A stretch of DNA of 64,000 bases, taken from positions 992,001 through 1,056,000 of the forward strand of contig NZ_FOJA01000001.1 in assembly GCF_900110535.1 (NCBI RefSeq). The letters run 5' to 3'. Below the pieces are notes generated by a model that made no database searches, was not told the origin of the DNA, and saw nothing but the letters and a program-made list of their open reading frames with translations. Shown piece after piece: positions 46,011 to 54,885 of the stretch. Made by a program: the position numbers and the translations under genes. Source of the stretch: Halobacterium jilantaiense (GTDB taxonomy: Archaea > Halobacteriota > Halobacteria > Halobacteriales > Halobacteriaceae). Position 1 is the first letter of the stretch; every line of letters begins with the position of its first letter.

Positions 46011-46589
46011 ATGGACGACGGCACCACCCGACGCGGCTTCTTCGCCGGCGTCGCGGGCGCGGGCGGGCTCGCAGCGGCGGACAGCGCCGCCGGCCAGGAG
46101 TAGACGACCACCGTCGACATGACCGACAGCCTCGTCTTCGACCCGGAGGAGGTCACCGTTCAGGTCGGCACAGAAGTCGTCTGGGAGAACGTCGGGTCGG
46201 TCGGCCACTCTGTCACGGCCTACGCGGACGAGCTTCCCGACGGCGCGGAGTACTGGGCGTCCGGCGGCTTCGGCGACGAGTCGTCGGCCCGGAGCGCCTA
46301 CCCCAGCCGGGGCGACGTGCCCGGCGGCGAGAGCTACAGTCACACCTTCGAGACGACGGGCACGCACGGCTACTTCTGCATCCCCCACGAGTCCGTCGGG
46401 ATGGTCGGCGAAGTCGTCGTCACTGAGGACCCGCCACCGGAGGACACCGGCTTCGAGACGCTCGTGCCGAACAGCGCGCAGACCCTCGTCGCCACGCTCA
46501 CCGCCGCGCTCACCGCGATTCTGGCGCTCGGCTGGGCGTTCATGAAGTACGGCGGCGACTACCGAGAAGGCAGCGGCGGCGAATCCTAG
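46011..46589 (+). pseudogene. Halocyanin-type blue copper protein with in-frame TAG
   Basis: ATG at 46011 opens a Tat signal (TTRRGFFAGVAGAGGLAAA) that reads up to AAGQE; then TAG at 46101-46103 interrupts the same frame, and the blue copper domain continues immediately (MTDSLVFDPEEVTVQVGT, WENVGSVGHSVTAY, and the Cys ligand in GYFCIPHESVGMVGEV). A C-terminal helix (VATLTAALTAILALGWAFMK) would anchor it. Intact, it would be a membrane-bound electron carrier. As read, secretion is uncoupled from the copper domain. A second ATG at 46119 would restart a cytoplasmic fragment. It could be a true nonsense mutation or a base error. Confidence 0.8.
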
Positions 46590-47956
46590 TACTTCGCGTC
46601 GGCTCCCGTGACCTCGTAAACGTCGGTCATGATGTCGTCCCGGCGGTCCTGCCAGGTCGGCAGGCCCTCGGGCGAACTCGGGTAGTCTTGGTAGTGCTCC
46701 AGCAGGCGGTCGGCCTGCTGTTTCGCGCGGTAGAAGTCCGCAATCTCGGACCAGTAGCCGAAGGACTTCAGCGCGGTCACGAGCTTTAGCTTGAGGCCGA
46801 ACTCGGTGGAGCCGTCGTAGAGGGCTTCGGCGAGCTTCTGGCCGGGGAGCGCGGCGAGCAGCCCCATCAGGTCGTCGACATCGATGGCGGTGGCCATGAT
46901 GTTGTAGACGTCGAGGGCGGCGTACCGCGCGCCGAAGTGGTCCATGACCTGCTCGTTGTACTCCCAGAGCATCGACTCGGAGGCGTCGCCGGTCTCGATG
47001 GCGCGAATCGCGCGCTCGCCGGCGTACTTCCCGGCGTACGCAGCGCCCGCGATACCGCCGCCCGTCGTCGGGTTCACGTGCCCGGCTGCGTCACCGACGG
47101 CGACGAACCCGGGCGCGGTCGCGGAGTCGTAGGGGCGTCGGGTCGGCAGCGCGGCACCGAGCTTGTCCTTGACTTCGGCTCCCTCGAACTCGGGTCGCTG
47201 CTGGAGGTCGGCTTTCAGGTCGTCGACGAGCTGCATCGGCTCCTCGTTCATCTGGAAGCCCAGCCCGGCGTTGATCTCGGTGTCGGTGCGCGGGAAGTAC
47301 CAGAGGTAGCCAGCGGCGCGGTCGGTCGGTTTGAAGACGAGCGCGTCGTCCCACTCCACCGGCTCCGGTACCTCGACGATTTCGCGGTACGCCGAACAGA
47401 ACTGGGAGTACGAGACGTTCGTGTCGAAGGTGGCGTCGGCCACGTCGACCTTGTCCTGGAGGACGGACAGCGAGCCGGCGGCGTCCACCACCACGTCGCC
47501 GGTGAACTCGTGGACGCGACCGTCGCGCTTGCCTTTCACGCCGGTGACGCGTCCGCTGTCGTCCTGCTGGACGTCCTGCACGACGACGTCGTAGCAGAAG
47601 TCGACGCCCGCCCGCTCGGCACCCTCGATGACGCAGCGGCCGTACTCCCAGCGGTCGATGACCGCGAGTTCGCCCGGGACGGGGATGTCGAGGACGGTGT
47701 CCTCGCGCGGAATCTCGAAGCGGCCGTGGTCGACGCCCGTGTTGGTGAACGCTGGTTCGAGCTGGGACTTCGGGATGACCTCCGGGAAGTTGTCGGCACC
47801 CTTGAGCGCGTCACCGCACGCGATGTGGCCGGCTTCCTCCTCGGTCTTCCGCTCGACGATGGCGACGTCGTACCCCGCGTCGGCGACCGTCGCAGCCGTG
47901 TAGCAGCCGGACGTCCCGGCACCGACGACGACGACGTCGTACTCGTGGGTGGGCAT
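46586..47956 (-). CDS. Digeranylgeranylglycerophospholipid reductase
   Basis: A 456-residue FAD protein that saturates the geranylgeranyl chains of archaeal lipids to phytanyl chains. FAD motif 1 is VVVVGAGTSGCYTAATVADA (residues 8-27), the conserved CGDAL phrase follows, and the second FAD motif is VAVGDAAGHVNPTTGGGI. The YxWYFPRTDTEINAGLG region is typical. The start ATG at 47956 is the family start. A 2Fe-2S ferredoxin gene lies divergently 123 bases away, a sensible electron donor. A promoter-like CTTTATGAGA is near 47986. Confidence 0.9.
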   Translation of the reverse strand: MPTHEYDVVVVGAGTSGCYTAATVADAGYDVAIVERKTEEEAGHIACGDALKGADNFPEVIPKSQLEPAFTNTGVDHGRFEIPREDTVLDIPVPGELAVIDRWEYGRCVIEGAERAGVDFCYDVVVQDVQQDDSGRVTGVKGKRDGRVHEFTGDVVVDAAGSLSVLQDKVDVADATFDTNVSYSQFCSAYREIVEVPEPVEWDDALVFKPTDRAAGYLWYFPRTDTEINAGLGFQMNEEPMQLVDDLKADLQQRPEFEGAEVKDKLGAALPTRRPYDSATAPGFVAVGDAAGHVNPTTGGGIAGAAYAGKYAGERAIRAIETGDASESMLWEYNEQVMDHFGARYAALDVYNIMATAIDVDDLMGLLAALPGQKLAEALYDGSTEFGLKLKLVTALKSFGYWSEIADFYRAKQQADRLLEHYQDYPSSPEGLPTWQDRRDDIMTDVYEVTGADAKY

Positions 47957-48079
47957 ACCCCCGAGTTGCCGCCCGCGAGGAAAACTCTTTATGAGACCGC
48001 TCGGCTCGCCGGAATCCGTCGGCGACGCGGGGACACGGGGGTGGAAAGCGTTTTGTCGGCGCTCGTGCAAGCCGCTGGC

Positions 48080-48406
48080 ATGACCGAGTACACCGTGGAG
48101 TTCGCCGGCACCGGCGAGACCATCGAGGTGTCGGACACCGAGACCATCCTGAAGGCGTGCCTGCGCGAGGGCGTCGCACAGGAGTACTCCTGCCGGGTGG
48201 GGATGTGTCTCGCGTGCTCCGCGAAGATAGAGGACGGCGACGTGGTCCAGCCCGCGGCCCGCGGCCTCACCGACGAGGAGGCCGAGGAGTACGCGCTCAC
48301 CTGCATGGCGCGCCCGCAGAGCGACCTCGTGCTCGACCGCGGAAAGTATCCGCCGAGCATCGAGGAGGACGCCGCCGCGGGCCACGCGGCCGCCGACGAC
48401 GACTGA
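48080..48406 (+). CDS. 2Fe-2S ferredoxin
   Basis: A 108-residue plant/halobacterial-type ferredoxin domain. The cluster ligands are C38, C43 and C46 in SCRVGMCLACS and C75 in ALTCMARPQ, the C-x4-C-x2-C-xn-C pattern. An acidic C-terminal tail follows. It transfers single electrons in the cytoplasm. The start ATG at 48080 gives a normal length without the long acidic insertion of the main halobacterial ferredoxin, so it is a specialised one. The divergent lipid reductase is its probable partner. Confidence 0.93.
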   Translation: MTEYTVEFAGTGETIEVSDTETILKACLREGVAQEYSCRVGMCLACSAKIEDGDVVQPAARGLTDEEAEEYALTCMARPQSDLVLDRGKYPPSIEEDAAAGHAAADDD

Positions 48407-48420
48407 CGCCTCGCTCCCGC

Positions 48421-49545
48421 TTACTGCACGGCCGACACCGCGCAGTTGTTCGGCCCGCGCTCCAGTTCCAGCGTCTCCTCGGCCACCGGTTCTCGGCCGA
48501 GGTTCACCGCCACGATCCGCTCGTAGTTCGCGGGCCGCGGCGGCAGGTCCGTCGTGACGCGGTCGACGAACGCCTCGCGGTCCAGCGAGCGCAGCGACAG
48601 CCCAGCACGCACTTCGCCGAGCGAGCGCGCGAAGCCGCCATCCGGACCGTCCCGGGTCGTCGACGGTTCGACGTGCCCCGGCAGAACCCGGTTGTCGTCG
48701 TCCCCGTCGAGCAGCCGCTGGAGCGTGTCGTACTGCTCGCCCGCCAGTTCGCGGGCGGCGTCCTCGGCTTCGAGGTCTGGACGGCCGACGCTGTCGAGGA
48801 ACAGGCAGTCCGCCGTCAGCAGGTCGCCGCCCCACGCGAGCACGGCCTGCTCGGTGGTGTGGCCGGGCGCGTGCTCGACCGCCAGTGCGCGCTCGTCGAC
48901 CGGGAGCGTGTCCCCGTCGCCGACCAGCGTGGCGTCGTAGTCCAGCCCGCGGTCGGTCGCGCCCGCGGGGAGGACGCGCTCGGCACCCGTCGCGTCGGCG
49001 AGCGCCCGAACCCCCGAGACGTGGTCGGCGTGGACGTGCGTGTCGACGGCGTACTCGACGGAGACGCCGCGGTCCTCGGCCGCAGCGACGTACTCGTCGA
49101 CGGCGGCAGCCAGCGGGTCGACGACCGCCGCCTCGCCGCCGTCGGCGAGGAGGTAGGAGAGACAGCCCGACGAGGGCCGCTCGAACTGGACGACGCCGCC
49201 GAGGTCGTGGGCGACGACGAGGTCGCCCCAGGCCGCCATCCCGCCGTTCAGATTCACCGCGTCGACGCCCTCGCCTCGGAGGTCCTCGGCGACCTCCGCA
49301 CTGGCCTCGCCGACCCCGCAGACCACGACGACCGGCTCGCCGAGGTCGTCCGGCACGAGGTCGGCTGCGTCGCCGGTCACGCCCGCGGCCACGAACTCCA
49401 TGTAGGGGACGTGGCGGGCGGTGACGCCGGGGCCGTCGACGTGCCAGGCGTCGAACTCGTCGCGGTCCCGGACGTCGAGAACGCTCGCGCCGCCCTCGCG
49501 GATGCGGTCGTGGAGTTCGCGGGCGGAGATGGCTGGCGTGCTCAT
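48421..49545 (-). CDS. Rhodanese and metallo-beta-lactamase fusion protein
   Basis: A 374-residue protein with a rhodanese domain first (residues 1-110; VLDVRDRDEFDAWHV, catalytic Cys in VVVCGVGEAS) and a metallo-beta-lactamase domain after (115-374; THVHADHVSGV metal site). In bacteria the fused families act in persulfide dioxygenation and sulfur transfer, so sulfur or thiol detoxification is the likely role. The usual order in such fusions is often reversed. The ATG at 49545 fits the rhodanese start. It converges on the ferredoxin gene. Confidence 0.87.
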   Translation of the reverse strand: MSTPAISARELHDRIREGGASVLDVRDRDEFDAWHVDGPGVTARHVPYMEFVAAGVTGDAADLVPDDLGEPVVVVCGVGEASAEVAEDLRGEGVDAVNLNGGMAAWGDLVVAHDLGGVVQFERPSSGCLSYLLADGGEAAVVDPLAAAVDEYVAAAEDRGVSVEYAVDTHVHADHVSGVRALADATGAERVLPAGATDRGLDYDATLVGDGDTLPVDERALAVEHAPGHTTEQAVLAWGGDLLTADCLFLDSVGRPDLEAEDAARELAGEQYDTLQRLLDGDDDNRVLPGHVEPSTTRDGPDGGFARSLGEVRAGLSLRSLDREAFVDRVTTDLPPRPANYERIVAVNLGREPVAEETLELERGPNNCAVSAVQ

Positions 49546-49604
49546 ACGCTCCGCTTGGACGCCCGGGGCCAAAAGCTCACGTCAGCCGGCGACCAAGGCG
49601 AGGT

Positions 49605-50228
49605 ATGGACGCCGACAGCTTCCGGGACGCGGTCGTGACGGCGACGCAGACCGAACTCGACCGCCTCGGTTCCTCGAAACGTCTCGTGGCCGTGACGGGT
49701 GCCGACCTCTCGCCGGAGACCGTCCTCGAACGCGCCGCCGCGAGCGAGGCCGCCGCGGCCGAGACGTTCTGGGCGCTCGCCGACGCCAGCGAGGGCGACG
49801 CCGCCGAGACGTTCGAGACGCTCGCCGAGACCGAGTGCGACCACTACGACCGCGTCGTCGACGACCTCGGCGAGGACGTGGACGCAGACGCGGGGGCCGT
49901 CCACGAGTTCCTCCGCGAGCAGGGCGACGCCGTCTCGCGGGCCGGCGCGACCGTGGGCCGCGGACTCGTCGCCGACCGCACGCTCGCGCAGTTCGTCGGC
50001 TTCTTCGTGAACGACGCCGACGAGGCGCGCGCCGACCTGTTCCGGGACCTGCGACGCGACACCGAAGACGACACCGACGAGGCAGTCGCCTTGCTCGCGT
50101 CACTCTGCGAGACCGAGGCGGACTGGGAGCGCGCCGAGGCCGCCGCTACCGCGGCCGTCGACGCCGTCTACGAGGAGTACGTCGCCGCACTGAACGAGAT
50201 GGGCGTCGACGCGAAGTCGGTCTGTTGA
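49605..50228 (+). CDS. Haloarchaeal helical protein, rubrerythrin-like
   Basis: A 207-residue, very acidic all-helical protein. It resembles proteins annotated as rubrerythrin family or, earlier, transcription anti-termination protein in haloarchaea. Glutamate-rich helices (ASEAAAAETFWALADASEGD, FETLAETECDHYDRV) could form a ferritin-like bundle, but the paired ExxH metal motifs are not clearly complete, so iron binding is uncertain. The stop overlaps a possible TTG of the next gene. Confidence 0.62.
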   Translation: MDADSFRDAVVTATQTELDRLGSSKRLVAVTGADLSPETVLERAAASEAAAAETFWALADASEGDAAETFETLAETECDHYDRVVDDLGEDVDADAGAVHEFLREQGDAVSRAGATVGRGLVADRTLAQFVGFFVNDADEARADLFRDLRRDTEDDTDEAVALLASLCETEADWERAEAAATAAVDAVYEEYVAALNEMGVDAKSVC

Positions 50229-50245
50229 CCCGCCACAGTGCGTCC

Positions 50246-50647
50246 GTGCGCGACGAGGACGGCTGGTTGGCGGTGACTCGCCGGGTCGTGGACCGGTGGT
50301 TCGCGCTCGGTCCGACATTCTACCCGCTAGTGCTGGCGGTGCAGGCGGTCGGCGTCGAGTCACCGGCAGCGATCTGGGTCGCGCTTGCCGTCGTGGCCGT
50401 CGCGGCCGTGACGCTGGTCGCGTTCGGTCCGGCGCACGAAAGCGACGAGGCGTGGTGGTTCGGCCTCTCGACGGCGGTCGCGTTCTGGGCGCTCGCCGTC
50501 GCAATCGAGCGCGGGCTGGGCTACCCGGTCACCAGCCAACTCGGGCCGATACTCGCGGTGTGGGCGGCTTCCCTGACGGTCGCGTTCGGCGTGGTCGTGC
50601 GCCGCCGCGGCCGCCGCACCCGGGCACAAGACACTTTTCGGCGGTGA
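50246..50647 (+). CDS. Four-helix membrane protein
   Basis: A 133-residue protein with about four hydrophobic segments (FYPLVLAVQAVGV, WVALAVVAVAAVTLVAF, FGLSTAVAFWALAVAI, ILAVWAASLTVAFGVVV) and a basic C-terminus RRRGRRTRAQDTFRR. The GTG at 50246 is the best start; the frame is open a few codons earlier and nearly touches the preceding stop, so the two genes may be co-transcribed. Family unknown. Confidence 0.62.
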   Translation: MRDEDGWLAVTRRVVDRWFALGPTFYPLVLAVQAVGVESPAAIWVALAVVAVAAVTLVAFGPAHESDEAWWFGLSTAVAFWALAVAIERGLGYPVTSQLGPILAVWAASLTVAFGVVVRRRGRRTRAQDTFRR

Positions 50648-50662
50648 GCGAACAGCCGTGGC

Positions 50663-51559
50663 GTGAAGCGACGTGCCCTCCTCGCAGCCGCCGGCGGCGG
50701 TGTCGCCGCCGCGCTCGCCGGCTGCGTCGAAACCGATTCCACACCCGGTGGCGTCGGACCGACACCGGAACGCCAGACGCCCCCGGCCAGTGAGACGACT
50801 TTCGACGGTACGCTGGCCAGCGAGCTGGCGCGCCGCGAGGTTCCCGAACCGCCGGACGCAGTCACCCCGGAGTCGGCCCGCGAGTTCGTGCGGGCCTACG
50901 AACGCGCCGTCCTCTACAACGATCTCGTTGAGTACGCCGACAAGCGGGGCGAGCCAGTGCAGACCGAAGTCAGACCGATACGCACCGACGTCGTCGCCGA
51001 CTTCCGGAACGGCGAGGATGGAAGTCCCGGTGGTGGCTTGCTGGTCGTCAGCGACGGGTCGGCGCGCGCCCGACGCGACAGCGGCGGGTACACGGTCCAC
51101 CGCGCGCTGGTCGTACACTACCTCGCCGACAGCGTCCACCGTCCCCGGCAGTACACCGCCTACCAGTGCGTGCCGCCAGCACTCGGTGACGACGCCGAGC
51201 GCGACCCGGCAGACGCGGCGTCGCTGCAGGTCTACGACTTCGCCGACGACGACCACGAGGTCAGTGTCGCCGTCCACGAGCAGGACGGCGGCGACCGAGT
51301 GTTCTTCGCCAGGTACGACCCGTCTGACCTCCGGCTCGTCGTCCAGCCCGGTGTGGTCGCGTCGGCGGGCGAGTACGAGGTTTCGGTCGCGCGGCAGTCC
51401 GGCGCGCTGGCGGACGTGGCCTGGAAACCCCAGCCGGAAACGCCGTCCTGGGGCGGTCTGACCGTCGTCTTGCTCCCGGGCGGTCGCCTGTTCGCCGCCG
51501 TCCTCGACCCCGACGTGCCGGCGTCGTTCGACGGCGGGCTCTGCGGCCGAGCCTACTGA
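50663..51559 (+). CDS. Secreted lipoprotein
   Basis: A 298-residue lipoprotein starting at a GTG. The signal has KRR, a short alanine/glycine stretch and the lipobox LAGC with Cys near residue 21. The mature region begins with a Pro/Thr-rich linker (GGVGPTPERQTPPASE), then a globular acidic domain. No catalytic motif is evident. It follows the small membrane protein by 15 bases and may share its transcript. Function unknown; a ligand-binding or cell-surface role is only an inference. Confidence 0.7.
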   Translation: MKRRALLAAAGGGVAAALAGCVETDSTPGGVGPTPERQTPPASETTFDGTLASELARREVPEPPDAVTPESAREFVRAYERAVLYNDLVEYADKRGEPVQTEVRPIRTDVVADFRNGEDGSPGGGLLVVSDGSARARRDSGGYTVHRALVVHYLADSVHRPRQYTAYQCVPPALGDDAERDPADAASLQVYDFADDDHEVSVAVHEQDGGDRVFFARYDPSDLRLVVQPGVVASAGEYEVSVARQSGALADVAWKPQPETPSWGGLTVVLLPGGRLFAAVLDPDVPASFDGGLCGRAY

Positions 51560-51563
51560 CTGG

Positions 51564-52520
51564 CTACGGGAAGATGCTCTCTGGGACGTAGGCGGTGACC
51601 GTCCAGTTCGGCGCGTCGACGACCTGACTGACTTTGAGGTCGACGATGGCCGAGCAGAGGATGTACGCCTCGCCGCGGGTGAGGTCGCGCTCCTCGCTGA
51701 GGTGGGTGATCATGTGCCGGATGGCCGACTTCGTCGCGTCCATCAGGTCGTCCTCGATGCCGGTCGTTGCGTACATCGGTTCGTCCGCGCCGCTGGCGGT
51801 GTAGGGGTGGTCGGACTCGAACTCCGGCTGCTCGATGTTCACGTCCGTCCGGACCTCGAAGCGTGCGGTGACATCCATCGGTGCCTCGATGCCCGTCACG
51901 CAGACCTCGCCGTCGCCCTGTCCGGCGTGGCAGTCCCCGGTGGAGAACAGCGCGCCCTCGCACTCGACGGGGAGGTAGACCGTCGACCCCTCGGTGAGGT
52001 GTTTCACGTCCATGTTCCCGCCGACATCGCGGGGCGGGAGGGTGTCGTGTTCGCCGTCCTCGGCGGGCGCGTTCCCGATGGTGCCCGGGAACGGGTCCAG
52101 GGGGACCTCGATGCCGTTCACGAAGTGTCCGACGTCGCCGTCGAGGTCCCAGGCGTGGTAGCCGGGCTCCTCGAAGTCCTCCGGTAGCAGCCCGAGGCCC
52201 ATGTCGCCCGGCATGAAGCCCGTGTACCCCCAGCCGTGGTGTTCGAGTTCCAGCAACTCGACTTCGAGAACGTCGCCGGGCTCGGCCCCGTCGACGTACA
52301 CCGGGCCCGTGAGCGGGTGGACTGGGTCGAAGCTCACGTCCCCGAACTCCTCGTCCGTCGTGTCCATGTCGACCTGCCCGTCGACCGCGTCCCGGCACTC
52401 GAATTCCACCACGTCCCCGGATTCGACCGTGAGAACGGGGTCGAGAGAGTTGTCCCACGCGTGGTGGACGTTCTCGTCGTCGTCGCTCAGCTCGTAGTCC
52501 GGACTGACATCTGTTGACAT
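51564..52520 (-). CDS. Acetamidase/formamidase family protein
   Basis: A 318-residue FmdA/AmdA family amidohydrolase. It hydrolyses formamide or acetamide to ammonia and the acid. The conserved region LPPRDVGGNMDVKHLTEG and the following LPVECEGALFSTGDCHAGQGDGE are clear family hallmarks, including acidic and Cys/His metal-site candidates. The ATG at 52520 removes 16 residues that are not family-like. It is next to gnaD on the same strand, but a functional link is not evident. Nitrogen scavenging is likely. Confidence 0.88.
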   Translation of the reverse strand: MSTDVSPDYELSDDDENVHHAWDNSLDPVLTVESGDVVEFECRDAVDGQVDMDTTDEEFGDVSFDPVHPLTGPVYVDGAEPGDVLEVELLELEHHGWGYTGFMPGDMGLGLLPEDFEEPGYHAWDLDGDVGHFVNGIEVPLDPFPGTIGNAPAEDGEHDTLPPRDVGGNMDVKHLTEGSTVYLPVECEGALFSTGDCHAGQGDGEVCVTGIEAPMDVTARFEVRTDVNIEQPEFESDHPYTASGADEPMYATTGIEDDLMDATKSAIRHMITHLSEERDLTRGEAYILCSAIVDLKVSQVVDAPNWTVTAYVPESIFP

Positions 52521-52593
52521 ACGTCGAACAGTACCGACGGGGGCAACATAAAGCCGGACCCGGTTCAATCCGGGTCGTCGGTGTATCTCCGGG

Positions 52594-53832
52594 TCAGGCC
52601 TCGTCGAAGAGCGTCTCGCCGTCGACCATGTGTTCCTCGACGGCGTCCATGTCCAGCGTGATGCCGAGGCCGGGCTGTTCCGGAATCTCGATGTAACCGT
52701 CCTCGATGACGTCCTCCTCCACGAGGTCCGACCACCAGTCGAGTTCGTAGCTGTGGTACTCGACGGCCAGGGAGTTCGGGATGGCCGCGCCGACGTGCGC
52801 GCTCGCCATCGTCGCTACCGGCGAGGAGACGTTGTGCATCGCGACCGGGACGTAGTACTGGTTCGCCACGTCCGCGACCTTCCGAGTCTCCCGCATCCCG
52901 CCGACCTTCGGCAGGTCGGGCGCGACGATGTCCACGGCCTGATTCTCTATCAGGCGGCGCTCCTCGGTCACTCTGTACCGGTTCTCGCCGACCGCAATCG
53001 GGGTCGTCGTGGACTTCGTGACCGCCTCCTGCACCTCCAGATTCTCCGGGGGCACGGGGTCTTCGAGCCACCAAACGTCGTACTCCTCCAGTTCGCTCGC
53101 GAGGCGTTTCGCTGAGCCGCCGGAGAACGTCCAGTGGCAGTCGAAGGCGACGTCCGCGCGGTCTCTGACTCGCTCCGTGACCGCCTCAACGATGTCGACC
53201 TTGTGCCGAATCTCGCCCGGTCGCAGGTGGCGGTTCGCGCGGTCCTTCTCCAGCCCCGACGGCACGTCGAGGTCGAACTTGAGGGCGTCGTATCCCAGCT
53301 CTTCGACGACGCGTTCGGCCTCGTCCGCACACGCCTCGGGGTCGGCCTCCGCTTCGGTGTGGCAGTCACAGTACACCCGCACCTCGTCGCGGTACTTCCC
53401 GCCGAGCAACTGGTAGGCGGGGACACCGAGTACCTTCCCGGCGAGGTCGTGCAGCGCGACCTCGATGCCGGAGATGGCAGTCACAGTGATGCCTTCGACG
53501 GAGCCCTCGCCGCTCATCTTCTGGACGAGGTGCTCGAACAGCCGGTCGATGTCGAGGGGGTTCTCGCCGACGACGAACGGCTTCATGCGCTCGATTAGCT
53601 CGGGGACACCCGCGCCCCAGTAGGCTTCGCCGGTGCCGACGACGCCCGCGTCGGTGTAGACGCGGACGAGCGTCCACGGGAAGTTCCCGTCGACCATCGT
53701 CGTCTGGACGTCCGTGATTTCGAGGTCGCGGGGCGCGGGCCGGTCGCCGTCGACGCCCATCGTCCCGGCGGAGAGCTCCCGCATCGTGTACTCCGCGTTC
53801 GGGTCGTGGAGGTCAGCGTAGTTCTTCGTCAT
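52594..53832 (-). CDS. gnaD: Gluconate dehydratase (enolase superfamily)
   Basis: A 412-residue mandelate racemase/enolase superfamily dehydratase. The barrel metal ligands are visible as D in VAFDCHWTF, E in WLEDPVPPE and E in IAVGENRY, and the catalytic acidic/His motifs lie near KFDLDVPS and PVAMHNVSSP. Beside KdgA and Gdh it should dehydrate gluconate to 2-keto-3-deoxygluconate in the semiphosphorylative Entner-Doudoroff route; sister enzymes act on xylonate, so that substrate remains possible. Its own TATA-like box, read as GATTTACACC on the minus strand, is near 53855. Confidence 0.87.
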   Translation of the reverse strand: MTKNYADLHDPNAEYTMRELSAGTMGVDGDRPAPRDLEITDVQTTMVDGNFPWTLVRVYTDAGVVGTGEAYWGAGVPELIERMKPFVVGENPLDIDRLFEHLVQKMSGEGSVEGITVTAISGIEVALHDLAGKVLGVPAYQLLGGKYRDEVRVYCDCHTEAEADPEACADEAERVVEELGYDALKFDLDVPSGLEKDRANRHLRPGEIRHKVDIVEAVTERVRDRADVAFDCHWTFSGGSAKRLASELEEYDVWWLEDPVPPENLEVQEAVTKSTTTPIAVGENRYRVTEERRLIENQAVDIVAPDLPKVGGMRETRKVADVANQYYVPVAMHNVSSPVATMASAHVGAAIPNSLAVEYHSYELDWWSDLVEEDVIEDGYIEIPEQPGLGITLDMDAVEEHMVDGETLFDEA

Positions 53833-53870
53833 GGCTGAATGTTCACTCGGTTCGGTGTAAATCTATGCCT

Positions 53871-54785
53871 TCACAGCAGGTCGAGGTCGGCGAGGTCGGC
53901 TTCGAGCGCGGCGCGCTGCTCGGCGTCCATCCCGCGCAGCGGCGAGCGCAGCGGCCCCGCGTAGAACCCCTGCAGGTCGAGTGCGGTCTTCACGCCCGCC
54001 ATGTACGGGCCGCGCTTGAGCGCCGACCGGACGTCGTAGACGGTGCTCTGGAGGGATTTCGCGCGAGCCACGTCGCCGTCGTCGTAGGCCTCGTAGAGGT
54101 CGACGACCAGTTCCGGAAAGGCGTTGGCGACGGCAGACACCATCCCCGCGCAGCCGAGGTCCAGTCCGGGCGCGAGCAGCGAGTCCGAGCCCGCGAGGAA
54201 CGTCAACTCGGGGTGGGCGTCGATGGCCTGCCCGAGCCACGGCACGTCCTTCGAGGAGTCCTTGAGCCCCGCGAGGTTGTCGATGGCGGCCAGTTCGTCC
54301 AGTGTCTGCAGGGAGAGCGCGTTGCCGGTCTTCGATGGGATGTGGTAGACGTACACCGGGCAGTCGACGGCGTCGGCGACCTCGCGGTAGTGCCGGACTG
54401 CGGCCTCGCCGTCGAGGGGGTAGTAGTACGGCGTCACGACGACGACGCCGTCCGCGCCGACCGACTCGGCGTGCTCGGCGTGCGCGACCGTCTGCCGGGT
54501 GGCGGGCGCGCCGACCCCGGCGATGACGGGCACGTCGCCGCCGACCTCGTCGACGACGGCCTCAACCACCTGGTCGCGCTCGCCGGGCGTCAGCAGCGGG
54601 AACTCGCCGTTCGTGCCGAGCGGGAAGACGCCGTGAGCGCCGCCGTCGACGACGTACCGGGCGTGTTCGGCGGTCGTCTCCGCGTCCAGACTCCCGTCCT
54701 CGTCGAAGGCCGTGACCGTCGGTGGGACGACGCCGTGGAGGTCCAGCGGGTCGTCGCTTCCGGGTGCGGGCGCGTGCGTGGGCAT
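53871..54785 (-). CDS. kdgA: 2-keto-3-deoxygluconate aldolase (DHDPS superfamily)
   Basis: A 304-residue class I aldolase of the dihydrodipicolinate synthase superfamily. The substrate loop is PLGTNGEF (residues 55-62), the catalytic Tyr is Y147 in VYVYHIPSKTG and the Schiff-base Lys is K175 in AGLKDSSKD. Next to gnaD and gdh it should cleave 2-keto-3-deoxy(phospho)gluconate to pyruvate and a glyceraldehyde. A TATA-like element (ATAAACGC on the plus strand, 54810-54817) sits about 28 bases upstream of the start. A dapA role is less likely given the neighbours. Confidence 0.86.
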   Translation of the reverse strand: MPTHAPAPGSDDPLDLHGVVPPTVTAFDEDGSLDAETTAEHARYVVDGGAHGVFPLGTNGEFPLLTPGERDQVVEAVVDEVGGDVPVIAGVGAPATRQTVAHAEHAESVGADGVVVVTPYYYPLDGEAAVRHYREVADAVDCPVYVYHIPSKTGNALSLQTLDELAAIDNLAGLKDSSKDVPWLGQAIDAHPELTFLAGSDSLLAPGLDLGCAGMVSAVANAFPELVVDLYEAYDDGDVARAKSLQSTVYDVRSALKRGPYMAGVKTALDLQGFYAGPLRSPLRGMDAEQRAALEADLADLDLL

Positions 54786-54809
54786 GGCTGGTGGGTCGCC
54801 CGCCGCGAG

Positions 54810-54862
54810 GATAAACGCGGGGATTCCACGACAACTATTCCGGAACTGAGTAAACTTTTAGT
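54810..54862. promoter_or_regulatory. Divergent leaderless promoters between kdgA and the MoaD-like gene
   Basis: On the minus strand, GCGTTTATCC (54809-54818) is about 28 bases before the kdgA start at 54785. On the plus strand, AAACTTTTAG (54853-54862) is about 28 bases before the ATG at 54886. The two promoters are about 40 bases apart and could share a regulator. Confidence 0.5.
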
Positions 54863-54885
54863 CAGTAGGGTCGCTGGAGTGTACC

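Noticed and set aside
46101-46103. TAG in the halocyanin read as pyrrolysine
   Set aside because: Class Halobacteria are not known to use pyrrolysine in such genes and no pyl gene is in the window; mutation or base error is simpler.
49605-50228. Calling this gene a transcription antitermination protein
   Set aside because: The name appears in older haloarchaeal annotation, but nothing in the helical acidic sequence supports RNA polymerase or RNA binding.
53871-54785. Calling kdgA a dihydrodipicolinate synthase (dapA)
   Set aside because: The superfamily active site fits both, but adjacency to gnaD, gdh and gfcR favours a ketodeoxygluconate aldolase.
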